A DNA stretch of 64,000 nucleotides. Source: JAWVFM01 sp963823245. GTDB taxonomy: Bacteria > Actinomycetota > Thermoleophilia > Solirubrobacterales > 70-9. The first letter of the stretch is position 1. Every line of letters starts with the position of its first letter. This document shows, piece by piece, positions 53,430 through 62,466 of this stretch. The notes below the pieces were generated by a model. That model searched no databases and was not told the origin of the DNA. It was given only the letters and a program-made list of their open reading frames with translations. Where the stretch lies: positions 1-64,000 of the forward strand of contig CAWGKQ010000003.1 in assembly GCA_963823245.1 (NCBI GenBank), in the 5' to 3' direction. A program made the translations under genes and the position numbers.

Positions 53430-55709
53430 ATGGAAGGCCACGGGGAGAGTCGGCGGGCGCCGCGAGGGATTGCCCGATTTGCAGCGCGGGTCATCGTCTG
53501 GCTGCGCTTCCTCATCGTGCCCGCGTGGATCGTCGCGGCAGTGCTCGCCGCGATCTACCTGCCCCCGAGCTTCGGCGCCGGGACGGGTTCGGTCGGCGAC
53601 CTGGTTTCGAGCTCCTCGCCGGCGCTTCAGGTCGAGCGCTCCGCCGAGCGGACGTTTGGCCTGCCGCTTCTGAGCCGGACCATGGCGGTCGCGGTGCAGC
53701 CCGGCGGCCTTTCGAAGGCTCAGCTGGCGGCCGCCACGCGCTACATCGCCCGCGTCGACCGGGCGGCCGGGCCCCGAAGCGTCATCCAGGCGGCCCTCCC
53801 GCTGACTGCGATCCGTGGGCTTGAGAGGGGTGCCGGGTCGACGATGATCGCCTACCTCTATATCGACCCGGGCCTCGACGAGGGGACGCAGACGGCCGCG
53901 GCACGACGCTTCGCCAACGGGCTCGGGCGCGCCGGCCACATCCCCCAGTCGTACGTCACGGGGTCGATCCCGGCCCAGTTCCGCGACGGCGAAGTCTCCA
54001 ATCACTGGCTGCGATGGGTCGAGCTCGCAACGGTGTTGCTGGTCGTCGGCATCCTCGGGCTGTACTTCCGGGCAGTTGGGATCCCCCTTCTCGGCCTTGC
54101 GACCGTGGCGATCGCATACGTCGTCGCCGACCACCTCCTCGGCTGGCTCGCCGCCCAGGGCGTCCTCTCAGCACCAACCGAGGTACAGCCGGTACTGATC
54201 GCGATCCTGTTCGGGACGCTCACCGACTACGTCGTCTTCTTCACCTCGGGCTACCGACGCCGGCTCGCGAGCGGCCTGGGCTCCGGCGACGCCGCCACGG
54301 AGGTGACCGCGGAGCTCCTACCCGTCGTCCTCACCGCCGGCCTGATGATCGCCGGTGCGACGCTGACCCTGCTGTTGTCGGGGGTCGACTTCCTCGGTGC
54401 GTTCGGGCCCGGGCTCGCCGTAGCGGTGCTGGTGGGCGTCGCGGTGGCCGTGACGTTCGTCCCCGCGGCGCTCGGAGCCGCCGGCCCTCTGCTGCTGCGT
54501 CCACACGGCGTCGATAGCGTCGCGGCCCACGACGATGCCGGCCGGCCACGCCAGGGCCGCCTGGTCGGCTTCGCTGCCCGGCATCCCGCGATGACCACGA
54601 TCGTCTGCGTTCTGCCGCTCGTCGCAGCGGCCAGCGGGATCCTCCACCTCCGCATCGGCGACACCACGCTCCGCGGCCTTCCGTCAGACACGAGTGAGCA
54701 CCGCGGCTACGACGCGGCCGCGCGCGCGTTCGCTCCCGGGGTCGCGGATCCCACAATGGTCGTGCTCTCGGAGCGTGCGATCGCGAACCGGCGCGCCCGC
54801 CTCGCCAAGCTCCAATCGCGCATCGCGCACGAGCCGGGCATCGCGTCGGTGGTCGGACCCGGTAGCGAGCCGCCGAGGAGTCCGAGCGGGATCTTCCGGG
54901 CGCCGAGCGGCGACGCGGCGCGCCTCATCCTGATCCTCGACAGCGACCCCGCGGGCGCGACCGCCACCGGGAACCTCGCGCGCTTGGAGCAGCGGCTCCC
55001 GCGGCTGCTCGGGGAAACCGGCCTCGGGCGAGCTCGCGTTGGCATAGCCGGCGACACCGCGATCACCTCCGAGCTCGCGGACGACATGCGGTCGGCCTTC
55101 CTGCGCGTTGGCCCGGCTGCCATCGCACTGCTCATGCTGCTGCTATGGGCGCTTCTGCGAAGCCGGACCGCGCCGCTCTACCTGACCGCCGTCAGCGTCC
55201 TCGTGGTCGTCGCCGCCCTCGGTCTCACCGTCTACGTCTTTCAGGACCTGCTCGGCTACGGTGAGATCGCCTTCTTCGTCCCGATCACCAGCGCGATCAT
55301 CCTGGTGGCGCTCGGCTCCGACTACAACGTGTTCCTCGTCGGGCGCATCTGGCTCGAGGCCGACCGCCGGGAACTTCGCGGTGCCGTGAGGACAGCTGGA
55401 TCGCGCGCCGCGCGGGCCATTGCGGTCGCGGGCGTCATCCTCGCGCTCTCGTTCGCCGCGCTCGCCCTCATTCCAACGCAGGCGTTCCGCGAGCTCGCCT
55501 TCGCGATGTGCGTGGGCCTCCTGATCGACGCGTTCATCGCGCGGACCCTGCTGATCCCGGCGCTGATCGTGCTGTTCGGGCGAGGGGTCCGCGAAGAGAC
55601 CGAGGCCGACCTAGCTCGAAGCCAGGCCGATCGCCAGGAAGATGAAGCCGGACATCACTCCGAGGAAGAGTCCCATCGCCGCGCCCGAGAGCGCGCTGGA
55701 GCGGCGTGA
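53430..55709 (+). CDS. MMPL/RND-family membrane transporter
   Basis: About 759 residues in two halves, each with one helix, a large outer domain and five further helices. Family signatures include LFGTLTDYVVFFTSGYRRRL near 275 and VALGSDYNVFLVGRIW near 630 (GTDY/GSDY proton-relay motifs). Such transporters export lipids or hydrophobic compounds. ATG 53430 is preferred to the upstream start. The last 33 residues (charged, ending RERAGAA) lie over a gene on the other strand. Confidence 0.87.
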   Translation: MEGHGESRRAPRGIARFAARVIVWLRFLIVPAWIVAAVLAAIYLPPSFGAGTGSVGDLVSSSSPALQVERSAERTFGLPLLSRTMAVAVQPGGLSKAQLAAATRYIARVDRAAGPRSVIQAALPLTAIRGLERGAGSTMIAYLYIDPGLDEGTQTAAARRFANGLGRAGHIPQSYVTGSIPAQFRDGEVSNHWLRWVELATVLLVVGILGLYFRAVGIPLLGLATVAIAYVVADHLLGWLAAQGVLSAPTEVQPVLIAILFGTLTDYVVFFTSGYRRRLASGLGSGDAATEVTAELLPVVLTAGLMIAGATLTLLLSGVDFLGAFGPGLAVAVLVGVAVAVTFVPAALGAAGPLLLRPHGVDSVAAHDDAGRPRQGRLVGFAARHPAMTTIVCVLPLVAAASGILHLRIGDTTLRGLPSDTSEHRGYDAAARAFAPGVADPTMVVLSERAIANRRARLAKLQSRIAHEPGIASVVGPGSEPPRSPSGIFRAPSGDAARLILILDSDPAGATATGNLARLEQRLPRLLGETGLGRARVGIAGDTAITSELADDMRSAFLRVGPAAIALLMLLLWALLRSRTAPLYLTAVSVLVVVAALGLTVYVFQDLLGYGEIAFFVPITSAIILVALGSDYNVFLVGRIWLEADRRELRGAVRTAGSRAARAIAVAGVILALSFAALALIPTQAFRELAFAMCVGLLIDAFIARTLLIPALIVLFGRGVREETEADLARSQADRQEDEAGHHSEEESHRRARERAGAA

Positions 55710-55784
55710 GCGCGCGCCGATCACGAACCCCGCGAGGAGGCCCACTCCCACGATTCCCGCGCCGAACCAGAAGATTCCTGGCAT
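55611..55784 (-). CDS. Small two-helix membrane protein
   Basis: 57 residues: MPGIFWFGAGIVGVGLLAGF starts the first helix, then RSRRSSALSG, and the second helix LFLGVMSGFIFLAIGL. It overlaps the last 99 bases of the MMPL frame on the other strand; codon use is good in this frame, so the MMPL tail may be the artefact. Function unknown. Confidence 0.55.
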   Translation of the reverse strand: MPGIFWFGAGIVGVGLLAGFVIGARSRRSSALSGAAMGLFLGVMSGFIFLAIGLASS

Positions 55785-55838
55785 CGCGGCGCGAGATTAC
55801 CCGACGCCGGGGCGCGTAGGCCCCGACCCAGCCGAGCA

Positions 55839-55861
55839 GTTACGCAAACGACTTGCGTAAC
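55839..55861. promoter_or_regulatory. Zur/Fur-type operator
   Basis: Perfect dyad GTTACGCAA-N5-TTGCGTAAC, 17 bp before the Fur-family start codon. Size and position fit autoregulation of the regulator and the ZIP gene by zinc. Confidence 0.75.
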
Positions 55862-55877
55862 CGCTATCCTCGCCGCG

Positions 55878-56270
55878 ATGCCGCGCCCCCCCCACGTCCG
55901 CAATGCCGTGGCCGAGCTCGTCGAGGGCAGCGCGCGACACGACTGGTCGATCGAGGAGATCGGCGAGGAGCTGTCGGCGCGGGGCACGAGCGCCGACTTC
56001 TCCTCCCTCTACCGGGCCGCGGAGGCGCTCGTGGCCGACGGCTTCCTGAAGAAGGTCGAGCTCGGCACCTCGGGCAGCCGCTTCGAGCGCGCCTCGGAGC
56101 ATCACGAGCACGTGCGCTGCGACGGGTGCGGCGAAGTTGCCGCGGTCTCCGGGTGCGTGGTCGAGGACGTGGTCCCGGCGGTCGAGCGCTCCACAGGCTT
56201 CGCGGTGACCGGTCACGAGATCCTCTTCCGGGGCCTCTGCCCCGCCTGCACGTCCGGGCCGGGGGGCTAA
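55878..56270 (+). CDS. Fur-family regulator, Zur-like
   Basis: 130 residues. The winged helix has SADFSSLYRAAEALVADGFL. The metal part shows HHEHVRCDGCGEV near 76 and GLCPACT near 121, the two CxxC zinc pairs, plus the histidine cluster of the sensing site. The downstream ZIP transporter, starting at the next base after the stop, points to zinc. The operator palindrome lies just upstream. Confidence 0.87.
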   Translation: MPRPPHVRNAVAELVEGSARHDWSIEEIGEELSARGTSADFSSLYRAAEALVADGFLKKVELGTSGSRFERASEHHEHVRCDGCGEVAAVSGCVVEDVVPAVERSTGFAVTGHEILFRGLCPACTSGPGG

Positions 56271-56987
56271 ATGGTCCTCGTCCTCGCTTCGGCGTCGCTC
56301 ACGTTCTGCTCGACCATGTTCGGCGGCTTGGCCGCGCTTCGATGGCCCGCTCGCACCGAGCTGTTGATGGCTCTCGCCGGGGGGGTCGTGCTCGGCGCCG
56401 CGCTCTTCGACCTCCTACCCGAGGCGGTGGAGCGGGCCACGGAGCTCGGTATGTCGGTGCGGGTCCCGATCGGAAGCGTGCTGGCGGGCTTCCTCGTCTT
56501 CTACGTCGTCGAGCGGTTCATCCACCGGCACGACGAGCACGGCCACCTGACCGGGCCCGACCCGGCCGGCCTGGCCGGCGCGACGGGTTTCGTCGTCCAC
56601 TCCTTCTTCGACGGCCTCGCGATCGGCCTCGGCTTCCAGATCGACACCGGCGTCGGGCTGATCGTCACCGCGGCGGTGGTCGGGCACGACTTCTCCGACG
56701 GCCTCAACACCGTCTCCTACCTGGTGGCGCACCGCCATCCGGAAGCCCGATCGCGGCGCTTTCTGATCGCCGACGCGATCGCCCCGCTGCTCGGCGCCCT
56801 CGTGGCGACGCTCCTCCCGATCCCGGACGAGGTCTTCCCCGTGGCACTGGGCTTCTTCTCCGGGCTCTTCATCTACGCGGCGACGGTGAACCTTCTCCCG
56901 AGCTCACAGGGGCTGGCCGCCTCGCAGGCGATCCCGGCGACGCTCGCCGGCGCCGCGGCGATGCTCGCGATCGCGCAATTCGCTTGA
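56271..56987 (+). CDS. ZIP-family metal transporter
   Basis: 238 residues, about eight membrane helices. HSFFDGLAIGLGF near 105 and GHDFSDGLNTVSYL near 135 are the metal-binding helices IV and V. A histidine-rich loop (HRHDEHGH) lies before them. It brings zinc, or another divalent metal, into the cytoplasm. Same operon as the Zur-like gene. Confidence 0.87.
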   Translation: MVLVLASASLTFCSTMFGGLAALRWPARTELLMALAGGVVLGAALFDLLPEAVERATELGMSVRVPIGSVLAGFLVFYVVERFIHRHDEHGHLTGPDPAGLAGATGFVVHSFFDGLAIGLGFQIDTGVGLIVTAAVVGHDFSDGLNTVSYLVAHRHPEARSRRFLIADAIAPLLGALVATLLPIPDEVFPVALGFFSGLFIYAATVNLLPSSQGLAASQAIPATLAGAAAMLAIAQFA

Positions 56988-57000
56988 TCCGCCCGCCCGA

Positions 57001-58608
57001 ATGTGCATAGACTCCGCAGCGGTGGGACGGAGCCCTCGCAACCTGGCAGGACTCGCGATCGTGGTAATCGCGCTTGCGATCCCCGCCTCCGCCTCGGCCA
57101 AGGGCTTCACCAACGGCGTCACCGCCGGCGAGGTCACCGCCACCTCGGCGATCATCTGGGCGCAGACGGAGAAGCCTGGGAAGGTCGTGGGAGTCCTCAT
57201 CCCGAAGTCGGGCAAGTCCATCCATCTCGCGGGCCTGAGGGCCACGAAGAGGACCGACAACACCGTCCAGACGAGGGTGAAGGGGCTCAAGCCCGGAACG
57301 GACTACAGCTACCAGTTCTGCCTCCTGGACGCGAAGAACTCGTGCAGCGACAAGGGCAGCTTCCAGACCGCACCGAAACCGTCGCAGAACGCGACCATCC
57401 GCTTCTCCTACTCCGGTGACGAGACCGGCGTTGCGAAGAAGGGCCAGAAGAAGCCGTTCTGGGGCGACTTCAAGGCCTCCAAGTCGATGGCCGGCGAGAA
57501 CAACGACTTCAACATCGACTTCGGCGACACGATCTACTCGGACCCCGAGGTGCCAGGCGCCAAGACCGCGCTGACCGAGAAGCAGAAGTGGCAGATGTAC
57601 CGCAAGAAGCTCGCGGTGAAGAACATGCGCACGCTCCGCGAGGCCACCGGCCTCTACAACCACTGGGACGACCACGAGTTCATCAACGACTTCTCGATCC
57701 CTGAGGACGGCAAGGCGCTCTACAAGGCCGGGGTGAGCGCGTTCCGCACCTACGAGCCGGTGACCTATTCGAGCAAGACGGGCATCTACCGCAGCGAGCG
57801 CTGGGGGAAGAACCTCGAGATCTTCTTCCTCGACGAGCGCTCCTTCCGCAGCGCGAAGGCGTCGGCGAACGGCGTCTGCGACAACCCCTCCACCCCGGGC
57901 TCACCGGACCTCGCCCCCACCGCGCCCCAGAGCACGCGGGACCTGTTCGCGGCGCTCGTTCCAGCGCTCTCGACGCCGGTGACGCAGGCGTGCCTCAACA
58001 CGATCAACAGCCCGAACCGCACCTTCCTCGGCAAGAAGCAGCTCGCCACCTTCCTGAACGCCGTCAAGTCGTCGGACGCGACCTGGAAGGTCGTGATGAA
58101 CGAGGACCCGATCCAGCAGTTCTACGCGCTGCCGTATGACCGCTGGGAGGGCTACTCGTACGAGCGCCTCCAGCTCCTCAACGGGCTTCAGGCGGCAAAC
58201 GTCGACCACCTCGTCTTCCTGACGACGGACACTCACGCGTCGTTCGCCAACGTGGTTCGCGACCGCACGCTGCCGGGCGACTCCGCGCCCTCGAATGCGC
58301 CCGCGGCCCCCACGGACACGCCTTACAGCGACTTCATCGTCGGCCCGGTCGCGACCAAGCCGTTCGATCAGGAGATCGACGACACGACCGGGCAGGCCGG
58401 GAGCGGCCACCTCGTGGGCCAGTTCTTCTTCAAGCCCCCGCCGCCGAACGGCGTCGGGATGCAGTGCGTGCAGGGGAACCTGAACAGCTACGCGGAGGTG
58501 ACGGTCACCTCCGGCACGCTCAAGGTCGAGTACAAGAACGAGAACGGCGGTCCGGTCACCGACGAGGTTGACCACACCACTTGCGGGCCGTACACCCTCA
58601 CGCACTAA
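57001..58608 (+). CDS. PhoD-like alkaline phosphatase
   Basis: 535 residues. A signal peptide near the start (AGLAIVVIALAIPASASA) is followed by a fibronectin-like N-terminal domain and a metallophosphatase with NIDFGDTIYSD near 175, YNHWDDHEF near 220 and TTDTHASF near 410. Such enzymes cleave phosphodiesters or monoesters outside the cell with Ca/Fe. GTG 57022 is an alternative start. The stop is followed at once by the HD-GYP fragment. Confidence 0.85.
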   Translation: MCIDSAAVGRSPRNLAGLAIVVIALAIPASASAKGFTNGVTAGEVTATSAIIWAQTEKPGKVVGVLIPKSGKSIHLAGLRATKRTDNTVQTRVKGLKPGTDYSYQFCLLDAKNSCSDKGSFQTAPKPSQNATIRFSYSGDETGVAKKGQKKPFWGDFKASKSMAGENNDFNIDFGDTIYSDPEVPGAKTALTEKQKWQMYRKKLAVKNMRTLREATGLYNHWDDHEFINDFSIPEDGKALYKAGVSAFRTYEPVTYSSKTGIYRSERWGKNLEIFFLDERSFRSAKASANGVCDNPSTPGSPDLAPTAPQSTRDLFAALVPALSTPVTQACLNTINSPNRTFLGKKQLATFLNAVKSSDATWKVVMNEDPIQQFYALPYDRWEGYSYERLQLLNGLQAANVDHLVFLTTDTHASFANVVRDRTLPGDSAPSNAPAAPTDTPYSDFIVGPVATKPFDQEIDDTTGQAGSGHLVGQFFFKPPPPNGVGMQCVQGNLNSYAEVTVTSGTLKVEYKNENGGPVTDEVDHTTCGPYTLTH

Positions 58609-59047
58609 GCACCGTCGGCAAGATCGCGATCCCTGACGAGATCCTCTCCAAGCGCGGTCCGTTGACGCCCGGCGAACGCGAGCTCATGGAGACGCACACG
58701 CTGGTCGGCGAGCGGATACTCACGGCCGCCCGGTCATGGCGCCCGTGGCCGCGATCGTTCACCACTCGCACGAGCGGTGGGACGGCGCCGGCTACCCCGA
58801 CGGCCTCGGCGGCGAGGACATCCCGCTCGGCTCCAGGCTCATCTTCATCTGCGACAGCTTCGAGGCGATGACCACCGGCCGGCCCTACCGGGCGTCGAGC
58901 AGCGTCGAGGACGCGATCGCGGAGCTTCGCCGATGCGCGGGAAGCCCGTTCGATCCGGACCTCGTCGAGTTCTTCTGTTGCTCCGTCGCACCGCAGATCG
59001 CGCTCGAGCGCGCGGCGCGCGGCGCGCTTCCGGTCGACGCGAGCTAG
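58609..59047 (+). pseudogene. HD-GYP domain fragment, 5' truncated and frameshifted
   Basis: Begins at STVGKIAIPDEILSKRGPLT, the part of HD-GYP phosphodiesterases just after the HD pair, immediately after the PhoD stop. A shift near 58730 leads to APVAAIVHHSHERWDGAGYP and GLGGEDIPLGSRLIFICDSF, with HHE-RWDG-GYP motifs intact. It lacks the HD residues and any sensor domain. Ends TAG 59047. Confidence 0.7.
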
Positions 59048-59076
59048 CGCGACCCTCGCGCGTTAGCCTCGGATCG

Positions 59077-59937
59077 GTGGACCGCCGATCCCGCGCCACC
59101 TCGATCTCGCTCGTCCTGGCTTCCGTTCTCTCGGTTCAGACCGGCGCTGCCGCGGCCACCACGCTCTTCGTCCACGTCGGCCCGGCCGGGGCGGTGCTGC
59201 TGCGCACCGCCTTTGCCGCCGTCGCGCTCGTCGCCCTCTGGCGCCCCTCGTTTCGCGGCCACGGCCCGCGCGCGATGCGACTCGCCGCACTCCTCGGCAT
59301 TGTGCTGGCGGGGATGAACCTGAGCTTCTATGCCGCACTCGACCGGATCCCCCTGGGCGTCGCGGTCACGTTCGAGTTCATCGGGCCGCTCGGCGTCGCC
59401 ATCGCGGGGTCAAGACGGCCCGTCGACTTCGCCTGGGCGCTCTTCGCCGCCGGCGGAGTAGCGCTCTTCTCGCCCGGGATCGGAGACTCACTCGACGCGC
59501 TCGGAGTGGGCTTCGCCCTTCTAGCAGGGATCTTCTGGGCCGCCTACATCTATCTGACGGCGAAGGTGGGCCGAGCGTTCCGGCGCGGAGACGGCCTCGC
59601 CCTGGCAATGGTTGTGTCGTCGGTCCTCCTCCTGCCCGGCGGGGTCGCCAGCGGGGGAGGTGATCTGCTCGACATCTCCGTGCTCGCAGTCGGCGCCGGG
59701 GTCGCCCTGCTGAGCTCGGCGATCCCGTATTCGCTGGAGCTCGAGGCGCTGCGCCGGCTGCCCGAGAGCACGTTCGGCGTGCTGATGAGCCTCGAGCCCG
59801 CCGTCGCCGCGTTGGTCGGCCTCGTCTTCCTGGACCAGACGCTGCCGGCCCGTGAGTTCGTGGCGATCGGGCTCGTGGTCATCGCGAGCGCGGGCGCGCT
59901 CGGCACTGCGCGCGCACCGGCGCCGGTGGAGGCGTAG
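59077..59937 (+). CDS. EamA-family transporter, RhtA-like
   Basis: 286 residues from GTG 59077 with about ten membrane helices in two EamA repeats. It is similar in outline to RhtA/RhaT-type amino acid exporters: LVLASVLSVQTGAAAATTLF at the start, IPLGVAVTFEFIGPLGVA mid-protein, SLEPAVAALVGLVFL near the end. Substrate unknown. The longer upstream frame runs over the HD-GYP fragment and is not used. Confidence 0.83.
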   Translation: MDRRSRATSISLVLASVLSVQTGAAAATTLFVHVGPAGAVLLRTAFAAVALVALWRPSFRGHGPRAMRLAALLGIVLAGMNLSFYAALDRIPLGVAVTFEFIGPLGVAIAGSRRPVDFAWALFAAGGVALFSPGIGDSLDALGVGFALLAGIFWAAYIYLTAKVGRAFRRGDGLALAMVVSSVLLLPGGVASGGGDLLDISVLAVGAGVALLSSAIPYSLELEALRRLPESTFGVLMSLEPAVAALVGLVFLDQTLPAREFVAIGLVVIASAGALGTARAPAPVEA

Positions 59938-59945
59938 CGCCGCCC

Positions 59946-61580
59946 CTACGCCGAACGTCCCACGCTACCCGCCATAGCCCCGACTGCGGGACGTTCGCCG
60001 GGTTGGATGCCACGACCGAGGACGAAATCCGCGCAGCGCTCGGCGATCATGACCGTCGGCGCGTGGGTGTTGCCCGAGGTAACCCGAGGCATCACCGAGG
60101 CGTCCGCCACGCGAAGCGCCTCGATTCCGTGGAAGCGGAGCTCCGGATCGACCACGCCCTCGCCGGGTGGGCCGATTCGGCACGTGCAGCTCGGGTGGTA
60201 TTCGTGCTCGCACGTCGCCCGCAGCCACGCGATGAGCGAGTCGCGATCGGCGATCCCCCCGCCGGGGTTGAGCTCTTCGCCCAGCAGCGGCCCGAGCGGG
60301 GGCGTCGCGGCGATCTCGCGGATGAGCTCGATCGCGCGCGTGACCGCGTCGATCTCCTCGTCGTGCGAGAGCATGTTGTTGAGAATCCGGGGGTGATCCG
60401 CGGGGTCGGCCGAGCGGAGCCGGACCGATCCGCGCGACCTCGGGCCGAGGTACGCGGCGGCAATCGTCATCGCGGGCGCGCCGGTCTTGCGGAAGCCGTG
60501 CTCCCAGAAGTACACCGGGGCGAAGGCGATCTGAAAGTCCGGCGCCGGCAGCGAGCCGGCCGAGCGCCAGTGGATGAGCGCCTCGGCCACGGTCGAGGAG
60601 AGCTTGCCCCGATGCGTGGCGACCCATTGGGCGGCGTACTTGGGATGGGTGGCGTCGTCGAGCGTCGGCAGCTCGCGGGTGCGCCAGTTGAGGAAGGCCA
60701 TCGGGTGCTCCATCAGGTTCTCGCCGACGGCCGGAGCGTCGGCCACGACCTCGATCCCATGCTCGCGCAGCTGGGCGGCGGGCCCGAGGCCGGAGAGCAT
60801 GAGGAGCTGCGGGGAGCCGTAGGCGCCCGCGGCGAGGATCACCTCGCGCTCCGCGCGGGCGCGCACAACGCGGCCGCCCCGCGAGTACTCGACGCCCGTC
60901 GCCCGGCCGCTCTCGACGATGACCCGGTGGGCCAGCGCTTTCGCGGTTACCTGAAGCGAGTCGCGCTTTCTGGCCGGACGGAGGAACGCGTCGGCGGCCG
61001 ACCAGCGACGGCCGCCCTTGGTCGTCGTCTGCATGATCCCCACGCCGTCCTGGCGCGCGCCGTTGAAGTCGGGGTTCCGCTCGATGCCGAGCGCCGCCGC
61101 GGAGTCGATGAAGCGGTCGCAATGCGGCGAGAGCCAGCGCTTCGCCGTGACGTGCAGCTCGCCCGAGGTCCCGTGGTAGGAGTCCGCGATCTCGGCGTTC
61201 CGTTCAGACCGCTTGAAGTAGGGCAGGACCTCGTCGTAGGACCAGCCGTCCGCCCCGTCGTCGGCGGCCCACCGGTCATAGTCGGACTGATGCCCCCGGA
61301 TGTACATCATCGCGTTCATCGACGACGAGCCGCCGAGCATGCGACCCCGCGGGAGGTAGATGCGGCGGCCGTAGAGGGCCGGCTCGGGCTCGGACATGTA
61401 GTTCCAGTCGCGCACGGTCTGGAAGGTCGCGGGGAACGCGGCCGGGGCGCGAACCGCGATATTGCGATCGGAGCCTCCGGCCTCGAGCAGAAGGACGCGT
61501 GAGCCATCGGCGCTGAGGCGATTCGCGAGCACGCATCCCGCGGATCCGGCGCCGACGATGATGTAGTCGAAGCTCTCCAT
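59946..61580 (-). CDS. GMC-family oxidoreductase
   Basis: 544 residues. FDYIIVGAGSAGCVLANRL binds FAD, RGRMLGGSSSMNAMMYIRG is GMC signature 1, and GAYGSPQLLMLSGLGP signature 2. The active site lies in EYHPSCTCRIG and TSGNTHAPTVMIAE (His-Asn pair). Resembles choline or alcohol dehydrogenases. Convergent with the EamA gene and divergent from an amine oxidase remnant. Confidence 0.9.
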   Translation of the reverse strand: MESFDYIIVGAGSAGCVLANRLSADGSRVLLLEAGGSDRNIAVRAPAAFPATFQTVRDWNYMSEPEPALYGRRIYLPRGRMLGGSSSMNAMMYIRGHQSDYDRWAADDGADGWSYDEVLPYFKRSERNAEIADSYHGTSGELHVTAKRWLSPHCDRFIDSAAALGIERNPDFNGARQDGVGIMQTTTKGGRRWSAADAFLRPARKRDSLQVTAKALAHRVIVESGRATGVEYSRGGRVVRARAEREVILAAGAYGSPQLLMLSGLGPAAQLREHGIEVVADAPAVGENLMEHPMAFLNWRTRELPTLDDATHPKYAAQWVATHRGKLSSTVAEALIHWRSAGSLPAPDFQIAFAPVYFWEHGFRKTGAPAMTIAAAYLGPRSRGSVRLRSADPADHPRILNNMLSHDEEIDAVTRAIELIREIAATPPLGPLLGEELNPGGGIADRDSLIAWLRATCEHEYHPSCTCRIGPPGEGVVDPELRFHGIEALRVADASVMPRVTSGNTHAPTVMIAERCADFVLGRGIQPGERPAVGAMAGSVGRSA

Positions 61581-61607
61581 GCCTCGGGCAGAGCCTAACC
61601 TCCGTGG

Positions 61608-62196
61608 ATGGCGGGCGACGGAGCGCTCACACGACGCAGGCTGGTGGGAGGTGCCGCGATCGCCGCCGGGGCCATCGCCGTGGGCCCTGGCTTCATCGCC
61701 TCGCTGCGCTCCCGGCAGGCGCGGAGCCGGAGCGTCGTCGTCGTGGGCGCCGGCCTCGCCGGCCTCGCGGCCGCGTACGAGCTCGAGCGGGCGGGCTTTT
61801 CCGTCACGGTCCTCGAGGCGCGGGAGCGGGTAGGCGGCACAGCGCGGCCGGCACGGGGTGATGATCGCCTACGCAGCGGGCGCACGCAGTCGCGGGATGG
61901 AGCGGAGGCCGCCCCGGGCTCGCGAGGCGACGGGCCTCGACCGGGCTTACGCAGGCGGCGGCCGGGCCTCCGATCGCCGGCGCCTTCGCTGCCTGGGCAA
62001 CCGACCCCCCCTTGCCGGCGGCGGCTGGGCGGCCCCGGCGCCGGGCCAGATGAGGGAGTTCTTCGACGTGCTGCGCCGTCCCGCGGGCCGGATCCACCTC
62101 GCCGGCGAGCACACGGACGATCGCTTTCCGGGATACATGGAGGGCGCCGCTCGCAGCGGAGTACGCGCGGCGGCAGCGATCGAGCGCGCTGCCTGA
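61608..62196 (+). pseudogene. Flavin amine oxidase, internal deletion
   Basis: The N-terminal part has a twin-arginine signal (LTRRRLVGGAAIAAGAIA) and FAD loop (VVVVGAGLAGLAAAYELERA, VLEARERVGG). After about residue 82 the substrate domain is missing and the frame changes; the far C-terminus returns as MREFFDVLRRPAGRIHLAGEHT and GYMEGAARSGVRAAAAI. About 250 codons of the usual protein are gone. Confidence 0.7.
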
Positions 62197-62228
62197 CCGC
62201 GAACGTCCCTCGGGCCCGCCCATAGCCC

Positions 62229-62414
62229 CTAGCGAGGGACGTTCAGGCGTTTGGCCTCGAACCCGGGGCACTCCTCGACGGGAAGCCGCGGGTAGCGCGG
62301 GTACGCCGGGTCGGCGCGCGAGCGCTCGCACAGCGAAAACTCGGAGCCGCGGGTGTTCCGGATGAGTCGCTGGTGCAGGCACCGGTCGCAGAGGCCGGCG
62401 GGCGGTCTCGACAT
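62229..62414 (-). CDS. Small cysteine-containing protein
   Basis: 61 residues with CDRCLHQRLIRNTRGSEF, LCERS and EECPGFE, a four-cysteine pattern that suggests a zinc knuckle. RYPRLPVEECPG at the end looks conserved. Starts divergently from the ABC transporter gene. Function unknown. Confidence 0.6.
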   Translation of the reverse strand: MSRPPAGLCDRCLHQRLIRNTRGSEFSLCERSRADPAYPRYPRLPVEECPGFEAKRLNVPR

Positions 62415-62466
62415 GGGCTGAGTATTGCCGCCCGGCTAATACTTCACTTTGTATAGTCAGTTTTCG

